This document shows, one piece after another, positions 15,282 through 24,403 of a DNA stretch of 45,601 nt. A program made the position numbers and the translations under genes. The DNA is taken from assembly GCA_900545745.1 (NCBI GenBank), contig URAD01000014.1, positions 1-45,601 of the forward strand, in the 5' to 3' direction. This DNA is from an uncultured Collinsella sp. (GTDB taxonomy: Bacteria; Actinomycetota; Coriobacteriia; Coriobacteriales; Coriobacteriaceae). The notes beneath the pieces are model-generated. The model worked only from the letters and a program-made list of their open reading frames with translations. It was not told the DNA's origin and searched no databases. The stretch's first letter is position 1, and every line of letters begins with the position of its first letter.

Positions 15282-16682
15282 TTACTTGTGGACCAAGCGG
15301 GCGCAGAAGTGGCCGTCGTAGGAGTCGGCGTTTACTGGCACGCTTTGGAAGAGGCCTCGATCGTTCTGGCGTACGGATACGAGCTTCTTGGCCTGATCGA
15401 ACTCGGGGAGTTGCAGAATCTGTGCCTCGGAAAGCGGTGCCACGCTAAAGCCGGCACCCTCGGGAGAAGCAAGGAACGCGTCCACGACCTGCGTGTTCTC
15501 CTCGTCGAAGACCGAGCACGTCGCATAGATCAGCTCGCCGCCGGCAGCCACGCGCGCGGCGGCTTCCTTGAGCATCGTCAGTTGCAGTTTGGGCAGCTCA
15601 ACCGCTACATCCTTTTCGGTCAGGCGCCAGGGGATCTCAGGATGACGGCGCATGGTGCCGGTGCCCGAGCACGGCGCATCGATAAAGACCGTGTCGAACT
15701 TAACCGGCTTGCCAAGCATGGCATCAAACGACGTCAGTACTTCATCAAGCTCGCAGGCATCACCCGAAACCGTACGAACGCCCTGAATACCGGCCTTGTG
15801 CAGGCGAGCGAGATTCAGGTCGCACTTGCGATCATGCAGATCGAGCGCCGTATGCTGACGCTCATAGCCCGCACGCTTGGCCTGGCACATCATCACATAG
15901 GTCTTGGTACCACGACCGGCACCAATCTCAAGGCAGCTTCCAGGACGCGTGGCTGCCGTGGCGATAAGCTGTGCGTTGAGATCAGATGCTACCGCGGCAG
16001 CACGCTCAAACACGCCCGACGCAACGGTGACCTGCGCATCGACCGGTGCATGACAGCCCGGGAACACGGGTGCCACAAGCTGCGAAATGTACGGATCGGG
16101 CTTGGTCGCAAAGGCGTTCTCATGCAGGGCCAGCGGCGCGGGGGCCAGATTGCCGGCAAAGTTAAGCGCACCCTCAGGCGTGTCAAACGAAGCCATAATA
16201 CGAGCGCACAGCCAACGCGGCAGACCCATCAGGTGCGACAGACGGACCAAGCGTCGCTCAGACTCATCCACATCGGATGCAGTAGCAAAGTCCTCAACGT
16301 TGTCCGTGACCTTATGCAGCACGGCATTGGCCAAACCTGAGGCAGACTTAGCTCCGCTGCGTACCAGCTCAACACCCTGACTTACGGCGACGCGGCCAGG
16401 CGTATGCAGATAGAGCATCTCGAAGGCCGAGATACGAAGCGCCATGCGAACACGCGGCGCAACCTTTTTAGGCTTATCAAGAAACTGATCGAGCAGCTCG
16501 TCCAAAATACCCTGCGTGGCGGCCACACCAAGCGCCAAGCGGGCGGCAAATGCGGAATCACGCTGGTCAATAGCCTTGGCCGATGCGCGAGAGGACAGCA
16601 CGTCGCGCGCATACATGCCGCGGCGATCGGCCTCCATCAGCACATCGAGCGCAAGCTTGCGCGCGGGGGAAAGCTTGCTCAT
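15282..16682 (-). CDS. rsmB: 16S rRNA (cytosine-5)-methyltransferase, RsmB/Sun family
   Basis: Predicted SAM-dependent methyltransferase for C967 of 16S rRNA. The 466-residue product has the NusB-like RNA-binding N-terminal domain (about residues 1-140) and a Rossmann methyltransferase domain: SAM loop CLEIGAGRGTKTYVM, motif IV DAPCSGTGTMRRHPE and motif VI YATCSVFDEENTQ, including both conserved cysteines. The ATG at 16682 overlaps the fmt stop as ATGA, so the two are translationally coupled; longer open-frame starts inside fmt are less likely. The pairing fmt-rsmB is common in bacteria. Confidence 0.92.
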   Translation of the reverse strand: MSKLSPARKLALDVLMEADRRGMYARDVLSSRASAKAIDQRDSAFAARLALGVAATQGILDELLDQFLDKPKKVAPRVRMALRISAFEMLYLHTPGRVAVSQGVELVRSGAKSASGLANAVLHKVTDNVEDFATASDVDESERRLVRLSHLMGLPRWLCARIMASFDTPEGALNFAGNLAPAPLALHENAFATKPDPYISQLVAPVFPGCHAPVDAQVTVASGVFERAAAVASDLNAQLIATAATRPGSCLEIGAGRGTKTYVMMCQAKRAGYERQHTALDLHDRKCDLNLARLHKAGIQGVRTVSGDACELDEVLTSFDAMLGKPVKFDTVFIDAPCSGTGTMRRHPEIPWRLTEKDVAVELPKLQLTMLKEAAARVAAGGELIYATCSVFDEENTQVVDAFLASPEGAGFSVAPLSEAQILQLPEFDQAKKLVSVRQNDRGLFQSVPVNADSYDGHFCARLVHK

Positions 16683-17599
16683 GACAAAACACCCCACGAA
16701 AGATCTGCGCCCTGCAGGCCAGCAGCCCAAGCAGAAGCGGCCATAGCACGCTTACCATCGGGCTTAACCTCGAGCAACTCAACCGAGCCATCGGAAAGAC
16801 CCAGGTAAACACGCTTGTTCTTAACGTCAACAGCGCCCTCGCCAAGCGAGACATCAGCCGGTGCAGCATCGAGCACGCGCACGGTCTTGCCGGCAATCAC
16901 GCATCGGGCAGGCGCGGTATCGGACGAGGCCAGCACATGGCGCACGCAATCAAGCGCAGCCATCTGCGGATCCAGACGCATCTCCAGCTTGGAAATCTTG
17001 GCAGCATGGGTAACGAGCGCCTCATCCTGTTCAGTCCACACGGCGGTACCATCGGCAAGCGACGGCAGCGTATCGGCCAGCAGCTTACCGCCCAGCTCGC
17101 CAAGCTCCATCGTGAGCGCCTCGGCATGCTTACCGGCAACAGACGTAGACGCCTGGGCACAATAAGCGCCGGTATCAACGCCATGTCCAATACGCATAAT
17201 AGAAACGCCAGCAACCTCATCACCAGCGAGAATCGCACGCTGAATAGGAGCAGCCCCACGCCAACGAGGCAGCAAGGACGCATGAACATTCACAATGCCG
17301 AGCGGCGCCATATGAAGAACCTCATCCGGCAAAATGCAGCCATAGGCAGCCACACAGAAAATTTCGGCATCCGCAGCCTCGAGCCGATCGATAACGTCCG
17401 GCGTCATACGATTAGCCTCAACAACGGGCAGGCCAAGCTCGAGCGCCTTGGCCTTAACAGGAGAAGGCTCAAGCTTCTTACCACGCCCACGAACAGCATC
17501 AGGACGAGTAATAACAAGCGCAATCTCATTCCCAGCCTCAACAAGCGAAACCAGCGAAGGCACAGCAAAATCAGGCGTACCCATAAACACAATACGCAT
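16679..17599 (-). CDS. fmt: Methionyl-tRNA formyltransferase
   Basis: Formylates Met-tRNA(fMet) with 10-formyl-tetrahydrofolate for translation initiation. The 306-residue protein shows the N-terminal RIVFMGTPDFAVPSL, the folate site with NVHASLLPRWRGAAPIQRAI (catalytic Asn and His) and GVSIMRIGHGVDTGA (Asp). Length is normal. AGAGGAG lies about ten bases before the ATG. It follows def after a 325-base gap holding a palindromic repeat and a terminator, so it probably has its own promoter in 17600-17717, though none stands out. Confidence 0.96.
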   Translation of the reverse strand: MRIVFMGTPDFAVPSLVSLVEAGNEIALVITRPDAVRGRGKKLEPSPVKAKALELGLPVVEANRMTPDVIDRLEAADAEIFCVAAYGCILPDEVLHMAPLGIVNVHASLLPRWRGAAPIQRAILAGDEVAGVSIMRIGHGVDTGAYCAQASTSVAGKHAEALTMELGELGGKLLADTLPSLADGTAVWTEQDEALVTHAAKISKLEMRLDPQMAALDCVRHVLASSDTAPARCVIAGKTVRVLDAAPADVSLGEGAVDVKNKRVYLGLSDGSVELLEVKPDGKRAMAASAWAAGLQGADLSWGVLS

Positions 17600-17706
17600 A
17601 AAAGTTAGTCTCCTCTCAATAACGAGCCGAGACGGCTACAAAACAAAAGCGTTCCGGGTCGCAAACGCACCCAGTCGCAAGAACAATTCAACAAGAACAA
17701 ATATAC

Positions 17707-17746
17707 CCAAAACCAAAGAAAGAGCCGCAATAAAAGCAGCTCTTTC
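17707..17746 (-). terminator. Terminator of the priA-def unit
   Basis: The minus-strand RNA would form the 11-pair stem GAAAGAGCTGC / GCGGCTCTTTC around a TTTTATT loop and then run into TTTGGTTTT. One pair is a G-U wobble on the minus strand but a C-A mismatch on the plus strand, which supports the minus orientation. Confidence 0.7.
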
Positions 17747-17820
17747 AGCAAAGCACCTATCAGCAAAGACGCCCTTCCCTGGCCCGACGGCACCCGGGCG
17801 AGACAAGCAGCGTCAACGTA

Positions 17821-17916
17821 GTCCCCGGGGTGCCCGCCTATATCGTCCCGCGCGCAGTTTCGCAGCGCAGCGAGAATGTTTGAGCACGGGATGATATAGG
17901 CGGGCACCCCGGGGAC
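17821..17916. repeat. 96-bp palindromic element, family C
   Basis: The arms 17821-17850 and 17887-17916 are inverted repeats matching at 29 of 30 positions, starting GTCCCCGGGGTGCCCGCC, with a 36-base spacer. The outer 24 bases are perfect. It lies eight bases beyond the def stop. No other copy is in the window. Confidence 0.75.
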
Positions 17917-17924
17917 GGACAAAC

Positions 17925-18461
17925 CTACTCCGTCTCGCCCGGTCGAGCGCCGCGGGCCAGGGCGTCCTGGTATTCCTTGACGGCCTTGAGCCTCTGCATG
18001 GGCTTGAGTCGCTCAAACATGGTATTGCCGTGCAGATGATCGATCTCGTGCTGCAGGCACACGCAGAACAGGTCGCCCGAGGCCTCGTAGCGAATCAGTT
18101 TGGCATCCAGGTCGTACGCCTCGACGACGACATGGTCGGGACGCTCGATCTCGCAGCTAATACCAGGAATGGAAAGGCAGCCCTCGCTAAACGGCACCAG
18201 ATGGTCGCTCTGCTCCACGATCACGGGATTAATGAGCACGTACGGATCGTAGTCGCTCTTGTCGCTGTAGTCGCAGTCGATGGTGACCAGCTGAATGAGC
18301 TCGCCGATCTGCGGGGCAGCCAGGCCGCAGCCGCCGTTCTCGAACATCATCTTCTTCATCTTCTCGGCAAGTGCCTCGATCGCCGGGGTGATCTCCTCGA
18401 TGACGGCGCACTCCTGGCGCAGACGAGGGTCAGGCGACAGTACGATTCCGTTGGCTTCCAT
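17925..18461 (-). CDS. def: Peptide deformylase
   Basis: Removes the formyl group from nascent peptides, the counterpart of Fmt in the same locus. All three metal-site motifs are intact: GCGLAAPQIG, EGCLSIPG (cysteine ligand) and HEIDHLHG (two histidine ligands and catalytic Glu). The ATG at 18461 is chosen because GAAAGG precedes it by six bases; the ATG six bases earlier would overlap that ribosome site. This gives 178 residues. It starts 18 bases after the priA stop and is cotranscribed with it. Confidence 0.96.
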   Translation of the reverse strand: MEANGIVLSPDPRLRQECAVIEEITPAIEALAEKMKKMMFENGGCGLAAPQIGELIQLVTIDCDYSDKSDYDPYVLINPVIVEQSDHLVPFSEGCLSIPGISCEIERPDHVVVEAYDLDAKLIRYEASGDLFCVCLQHEIDHLHGNTMFERLKPMQRLKAVKEYQDALARGARPGETE

Positions 18462-18479
18462 GGCCATCCTTTCGGGTTG

Positions 18480-20933
18480 TTACATCAAATCATAGGCGTC
18501 GACGTCAACGCTCACGCTCACGCCGCGCACGGAGCCCACCTCTTTGAGGCAGGCGTCGATATCATCAGAGACATGGTACCCCACGGGCGACTTCACAAGC
18601 AGATGGAAGCGGTAACGGTCCTTGGCTCTCTCGATTACACACGAAGCCGGGCCCAGCACCTGCGGCACGGCACTCCCCGCCCGCAAAAAGTCGGGCGCGG
18701 CGGCATGCCAGCGGCGCTTAAGAAGCTTTGCGATACGTCCGATGTAGTTCTGCGCGTCGTCTCGGTTCGCCGACCACACCAAGATGTTGACCAGGCGAAC
18801 AAACGGCGGGTACAGCGCGTCGCGGCGCTGATCCAGGTCGTAGTCGGTAAAGATCGAACGGTCGTGCTCGGCGACGGCGCGGATGACCGGGTCCTCGGGC
18901 AGGTAGGTCTGGATGATAACCTCGCCGGGGCGATCGCCGCGGCCGGCGCGGCCCGCAACCTGCTCCAGCAGATCGTAGGCGCGCTCCCCTGCGCGAAAGT
19001 CGGGCAGCTTGAGGGCGAAGTCGGCATTGACCACGCCTACGAGCGTGACCTCGGGAAAATCGAGACCCTTTGCGATCATTTGGGTGCCCAGCAACACGGC
19101 ACAATCCGCCGCATCGAACTGCTCGAGCAGCTTTTTGTGCGCATCCTTGCCGCGCGTGGAATCGGCATCCATGCGAATAATGGCGACATCCTCGGGAAGC
19201 ATCTGATGCAGTGCGTCCTCGATCTGCTGCGTTCCCAGACCCATTTTTGCCAGGTAGCGACTGCCACATTTGGGGCATCGGCTCGTGGGCGCGGGATACG
19301 GCCGCACGCGCCAAGACGAACCGCAGGTGTGACATTGCAGCGTGTGCGTGCGCTCGTGATATGTAAGCGCGGTGGAGCAGTGATTGCAGGTGGGGACGCA
19401 TCCGCACTCGCGGCACATCAAGAAAGGCGCAAAGCCACGGCGGTTGTGCAACAGCACGGCCTTCTCGCGGCGCTCGACCACACGCTCCAAGCCCTCCATC
19501 AAGGGTTTTGAGAACATGCAGCGGCTGCCATGCGAGAACTCGCGGCGCAGGTCGGCAATGCGGACAGTCGGCAGCACGGCGTGTCCCGGGCGCTCGGGCA
19601 TCTCGACGCGCGTCCAGGTGGCACCGTTATACATGCCACGGCGGCAGCGGTCGAGAGCCTCGGCCGAGGGCGTGGCGGAGCCCAACACAAGCGGGCAGCG
19701 GTAACGCCGCGCCATCTCTGCCGCCACCTCGCGCGCGTGGTAGCGCGGACTGGAACCCTGCTTGTAACTGGTCTCATGCTCCTCGTCGATGATGATGAGG
19801 CCCAAGTCGCTGAGCGGGCAAAAGAGCGCCGAGCGGGCGCCCACGACCACGCGAGCGGCACCGCTGGCGACCATATCCCACTGGTCCAGGCGCTCGCCAG
19901 CCGAAAGGCGGGAATGGAACACGGCGACCGTCTCGCCAAAGCGCGAGCGGAAGCGGCCGACGGTCTGGGCCGTCAGCGAGATTTCGGGCACAAGCACGCA
20001 CGCCGAGCGACCGGCCGCGAGCACGCGCTCGATGGCGGAGAGATAAACCTCGGTTTTGCCGGAGCCGGTGACGCCGTCGACCAGCACCACGTCGCCATGA
20101 GCGTCCAGACGGGCGCGCTCAATCTGCGCGAGCGCCTGCTGCTGACCGTTGGTGAGTGCGACCGGTGCCTTGCCGCTTGCCGAGGAGAGCGTGGTCTGTT
20201 CATTGCAGCCACGCCACGCACGGCGCTCCTCCACCACCACGACGCCGCGTTTTTCGAGCGCCTTGATGGTAGCCGACATGCTGTTATAGAGCAGGTTGAG
20301 GTCGCGCGTTGTGACCGGGCCGCACTGTAGTGCCTCGATGAGCTGACGCTGGCGGACCGCCGTTTTGGGAGGCGTATAGTCGAAGCCCTCGGGCGTGAGC
20401 ATGACCCAGCGGTTTTGGATGGGTTTGACGGCGGGGCGCTCAACGGCCCACACGCCGTCGTCGCCCTTGACCACGCGCGGGCTTCCGCCCGGAGGCAAGA
20501 ACAGGCGCAGGCACTCGGAAAGCGTCGCAACATACTCGCGGCTCATCCAACGTGCAATACGGGCGGACTCGGCGCCAAAGAGCGGTTTGCTGAGGATAGC
20601 CTCGACAGCTTTAATGCGCGCGGGGTCGATGGCGTTGTTGCCCTGCAGGTCGCCCAGCTCAGGCGCAGTGTCGACGATATAGCCCGCGGCGGCACGGTTA
20701 CCAAAGTGGACTAGGACCGTGGATCCGATCTGCGCCTCGTTAGCAAGGGACCGGGGGATGCCGTAGGCGAATGGCTCGGACAGCGCACGCGTCGGAATGT
20801 CCAGGACTACGCTCGCGTAGGCGGCGATGGGCTCAGGTACAGGCTCGGACTTGGCCGGGGCAACAGCAGGCTCGGGCGTGGCCGGAGCCTGCTCCGGTTC
20901 CGGCGAACCAAACAGCGACAGTTGCTCGGCCAT
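18480..20933 (-). CDS. priA: Primosomal protein N', replication-restart helicase
   Basis: Superfamily 2 3'-5' DNA helicase that reloads the replisome at stalled forks. The 817-residue protein has an N-terminal 3'-end-binding domain (about residues 30-135, after an Ala/Pro/Glu-rich leader), Walker A GVTGSGKTEVYL, the DEEH box in LIIIDEEHETSYKQ, GSATPSAEAL, and the cysteine-rich zinc region (CRECGCVPTCNHC ... CHTCG ... CPKCG). The start at ATG 20933 has GGGAGG ten bases upstream; an ATG at 20951 would place that site inside the gene. First gene of priA-def. Confidence 0.95.
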   Translation of the reverse strand: MAEQLSLFGSPEPEQAPATPEPAVAPAKSEPVPEPIAAYASVVLDIPTRALSEPFAYGIPRSLANEAQIGSTVLVHFGNRAAAGYIVDTAPELGDLQGNNAIDPARIKAVEAILSKPLFGAESARIARWMSREYVATLSECLRLFLPPGGSPRVVKGDDGVWAVERPAVKPIQNRWVMLTPEGFDYTPPKTAVRQRQLIEALQCGPVTTRDLNLLYNSMSATIKALEKRGVVVVEERRAWRGCNEQTTLSSASGKAPVALTNGQQQALAQIERARLDAHGDVVLVDGVTGSGKTEVYLSAIERVLAAGRSACVLVPEISLTAQTVGRFRSRFGETVAVFHSRLSAGERLDQWDMVASGAARVVVGARSALFCPLSDLGLIIIDEEHETSYKQGSSPRYHAREVAAEMARRYRCPLVLGSATPSAEALDRCRRGMYNGATWTRVEMPERPGHAVLPTVRIADLRREFSHGSRCMFSKPLMEGLERVVERREKAVLLHNRRGFAPFLMCRECGCVPTCNHCSTALTYHERTHTLQCHTCGSSWRVRPYPAPTSRCPKCGSRYLAKMGLGTQQIEDALHQMLPEDVAIIRMDADSTRGKDAHKKLLEQFDAADCAVLLGTQMIAKGLDFPEVTLVGVVNADFALKLPDFRAGERAYDLLEQVAGRAGRGDRPGEVIIQTYLPEDPVIRAVAEHDRSIFTDYDLDQRRDALYPPFVRLVNILVWSANRDDAQNYIGRIAKLLKRRWHAAAPDFLRAGSAVPQVLGPASCVIERAKDRYRFHLLVKSPVGYHVSDDIDACLKEVGSVRGVSVSVDVDAYDLM

Positions 20934-20963
20934 GGCCCCAGCACCTCCCATCCCATTCGTCTA

Positions 20964-20998
20964 CAGAAATAAGAGCCCCGCTCGGGTGAACGGGGCTC
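20964..20998 (-). terminator. Terminator after gltX
   Basis: In the minus-strand RNA CGAGCCCCG pairs with CGGGGCTC (20973-20980 and 20991-20998) around a 10-base loop, followed by TTATTTC. It separates gltX from priA. Confidence 0.75.
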
Positions 20999-21021
20999 GG
21001 ATACGTGCGTTTACGCGGCTG

Positions 21022-22497
21022 CTACAGCGCCATCGTGCGGGCGCGATCGATACGCGCCAAGCAATCGTCGCGGCCGACGAGTGCCATGGTCTCGCCCAAC
21101 GGAGGGCTCACCATGTTGCCGCAAACGGCGACGCGCACGGCCTGGAACACCACGCGCTTCTTAAGGTCCATCTGCTCGGGCAACGGCTCAAGCGCAGCGT
21201 CGATGTTGGCAGCCGTCCACTCGTCCACGCCCTCGAGCGCGGCCTTGGCGGCATCCAGAATGGCACCCATGCCCTCCTTGGCCAGGCCCTTGTTGACGGA
21301 CTTCTCGTCATACTCGAGCGTCTCGGCCGTGGCAAAGATGGGGGCGGCGACGGTCACGGCGTCGGCCGGCATCTTAGTGCGCGGCTTGACGATAGCGGCA
21401 AGCGCGTCGATCCAGTCCTCGCCGTACTCGACGTTGCCCTCGATGAGGCCCGCCTCGTGCAGCACGGGGACCATAATCTCGTCGGCAAACTGGGCGTCGG
21501 ACATGCCGTTGATGTACTCGGCATTGACCCAGTCGAGCTTCTTGGGGTCGAAAGTCGCGGGGTTCTTGGAGATGCGATCGAGCGAGAACTTGCTGGCCAG
21601 GACATCGCGCGGGATGATCGTGGTCTCGCCGTCGAGCGACCAGCCGAGCAGCGCCAGGTAGTTGACGAAGGCATCGGACAGGTATCCCGCGTCGCGGTAC
21701 TCCTCCACCGAGGTGGCGCCGTGGCGCTTGGAGAGTTTTTTGCCGTCGGCACCCAAGATCATGGAGATGTGGGCGAACGTGGGCACGGGAGCGCCGAGGG
21801 CCTCGTAGACCATGACCTGACGCGGGGTGTTGGACAGATGGTCGTCGCCACGGATGACATGGGTGATCTTCATCATGGCGTCGTCGACGACGGTCGCGAA
21901 GTTGTACGTGGGCGTGCCATCGGAGCGGAAGATGACAAAGTCGTCGAGCTCCTTGGCGTCGAAGGTCACCTCGCCGTGGACGGCGTCGTGGATGACGACG
22001 TCGCCGCGGTCCTCGGGCACCTTGATGCGCAGGACGTAGGACTCGCCGGCCTCGATGCGACGGCGGGCCTCCTCGGGATCAAGATCGCGGCAACGGCGCT
22101 GATAGCCCTGGAAGGGGTCCTTGCGCTCCTGCGCGGCCTTGCGGTCGGCGTCGAGCTGCTCCTTGGTGCAGAAGCAGGGATAGGCCTTGCCCTCGTCCCA
22201 AAGCTTCTGGGCGGCCTGCTTGTACAGGTCCAGGCGCTCGGTCTGGGCGTAGGGGCCAAAATCGCCGCCCACCTCGGGACCCTCGTCCCAGTCCAGGCCT
22301 AGCCAACGCATGGCGCGCAGGATGATCTGCGTGTTCTCGTCGGTGGAGCGGGTGGGATCGGTGTCGTCGATGCGCAGGATGAACGTGCCGCCGTTTGCGC
22401 GGGCGAAAGCCCAGTTATAGATAGCGGTGCGGGCGCCGCCGATGTGCAGCTTGCCCGTCGGTGAGGGTGCAAAGCGGACGCGAACGTCTGATGCCAT
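21022..22497 (-). CDS. gltX: Glutamate-tRNA ligase
   Basis: Class I aminoacyl-tRNA synthetase of 491 residues. The HIGH-type motif is in RFAPSPTGKLHIGGART at the N-terminus and the KMSKS-type motif reads GADGKKLSKRHG. The catalytic Rossmann domain and helical anticodon-binding C-terminal part are full length. The cysteine pair near CFCTKEQ is seen in zinc-binding versions. The ATG at 22497 has GAGGAG about seven bases upstream; longer in-frame starts lack one. It could be a discriminating or non-discriminating enzyme; this is not decidable here. Confidence 0.95.
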   Translation of the reverse strand: MASDVRVRFAPSPTGKLHIGGARTAIYNWAFARANGGTFILRIDDTDPTRSTDENTQIILRAMRWLGLDWDEGPEVGGDFGPYAQTERLDLYKQAAQKLWDEGKAYPCFCTKEQLDADRKAAQERKDPFQGYQRRCRDLDPEEARRRIEAGESYVLRIKVPEDRGDVVIHDAVHGEVTFDAKELDDFVIFRSDGTPTYNFATVVDDAMMKITHVIRGDDHLSNTPRQVMVYEALGAPVPTFAHISMILGADGKKLSKRHGATSVEEYRDAGYLSDAFVNYLALLGWSLDGETTIIPRDVLASKFSLDRISKNPATFDPKKLDWVNAEYINGMSDAQFADEIMVPVLHEAGLIEGNVEYGEDWIDALAAIVKPRTKMPADAVTVAAPIFATAETLEYDEKSVNKGLAKEGMGAILDAAKAALEGVDEWTAANIDAALEPLPEQMDLKKRVVFQAVRVAVCGNMVSPPLGETMALVGRDDCLARIDRARTMAL

Positions 22498-22780
22498 GGA
22501 TATCTCCTCGATTGCAGGATGGATGTCTAACCGCACCAGTATAAAGCATCAAAGCAACCTCCGCACAAAGGGCACCGACCTACTCATTGGGGACAGACTT
22601 AAATGACCAGTCTTTGGGCAACCTGTCGGCACTTAGGTAAGGCTGGTCATTTAAGTCTGTCCCCAATGAGTAGGTGCGGAAAGGGTGTGAATGTTTGATT
22701 TACGCGCTATGATGTGCCCTTGCATAGAGAGCCCGGCGGAATGGTAACGGTCGCTGGGACACGTTTTTGAAAGGACAATC
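22498..22780. promoter_or_regulatory. Divergent gltX/metK intergenic region
   Basis: This 283-base gap holds a minus-strand TATACT box (22538-22543) as a possible gltX -10, the 96-base palindrome B (22579-22674), and a plus-strand TATGAT (22708-22713) as a possible metK -10 with no good -35. The about 105 bases between the palindrome and metK do not show a recognisable SAM riboswitch. Confidence 0.4.
22579..22674. repeat. 96-bp palindromic element, family B
   Basis: Perfect 32-base inverted arms (22579-22610 and 22643-22674), including GGGGACAGACTTAAATGACC, flank a 32-base spacer. Arms of this GGGGACAGAC type recall palindromes linked to REP-associated transposases in other bacteria, but no such transposase is in this window. 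It lies between divergent gltX and metK and could affect both promoters. Confidence 0.8.
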
Positions 22781-24061
<1,281 letters not shown>

Positions 24062-24097
24062 GCTAACTCGAAAAGCTACAGCCAAAAACAACGCACC

Positions 24098-24135
24098 AAA
24101 AGAAGTACCGGCCCCAACCGGTACTTCTTTTTTAT
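24098..24135 (+). terminator. Terminator after metK
   Basis: AAAAGAAGTACCGG (24098-24111) pairs perfectly with 24118-24131 around a 6-base loop and ends in a run of seven Ts, a classical intrinsic terminator. Confidence 0.9.
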
Positions 24136-24230
24136 TTAAACGGTGGTGAAGATGAGCCTACCTGGGACATGGAATAAATCACAGGCCGATAAATTTTGCA
24201 GCAGAGCGACTCCAGCCATGTATCCTAAGT

Positions 24231-24347
24231 TCCGAGGGCTTTGGTATTTGGTCGGTCGCGAGTTCCGCACGAGCCGGAGGCCACTTAATGTGGCCTCCGT
24301 GCGAGCCAGGACTGTAGAGCAGGCGACCAAATACCAAAGCCCTCGGA
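24231..24347. repeat. 117-bp compound palindrome, family D
   Basis: Outer arms of 24 bases (24231-24254 and 24324-24347) are perfect and contain CCGAGGGCTTTGGTATTTGG. Inside is a second perfect 10-base hairpin, CGGAGGCCAC (24275-24284) with GTGGCCTCCG (24290-24299). The bases GTTCCGAGGG (24229-24238) can alternatively pair with CCCTCGGAAC at 24371-24380. It lies 57 bases upstream of the serine dehydratase start. Confidence 0.7.
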
Positions 24348-24403
24348 GCGACGGGACAAGTATGCCCCGCCCCTCGGAACGACGGGATAGAACAGGAGCA
24401 CCC

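Larger units (their letters stand above)
17600..17924. other. def-fmt intergenic region
   Basis: This 325-base gap contains no supported gene. From right to left it holds the 96-base palindromic element C (17821-17916), about 70 bases of unremarkable sequence, a minus-strand terminator (17707-17746) and an AT-rich stretch with a small GGGTCGC/GCGACCC-like hairpin near 17655, leading to the fmt ribosome site. Confidence 0.6.
24062..24403. other. metK-serine dehydratase intergenic region
   Basis: This 342-base gap holds the metK terminator (24098-24135), about 95 bases without clear signals, the 117-base compound palindrome D (24231-24347) and a 17-base direct repeat (24340-24356 and 24371-24387, 16 of 17 identical). 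The open frame that enters the dehydratase from 24143 merely reads through these elements. Confidence 0.6.

Noticed and set aside
17600..17720. tRNA-like sequence before fmt (cgttccgggtcgcaaacg)
   Set aside because: It lacks an acceptor stem, anticodon arm and a proper T-loop; only a short GC-rich hairpin is present.
22675..22780. SAM riboswitch in front of metK
   Set aside because: The space after the palindrome is about 105 bases and shows no paired P1 stem or expression platform; a simple promoter explains it.
24143..24403. 87-codon N-terminal extension of the serine dehydratase
   Set aside because: It reads through the metK-side leader and palindrome D, has no family similarity, and a good ribosome site stands before the ATG at 24404.
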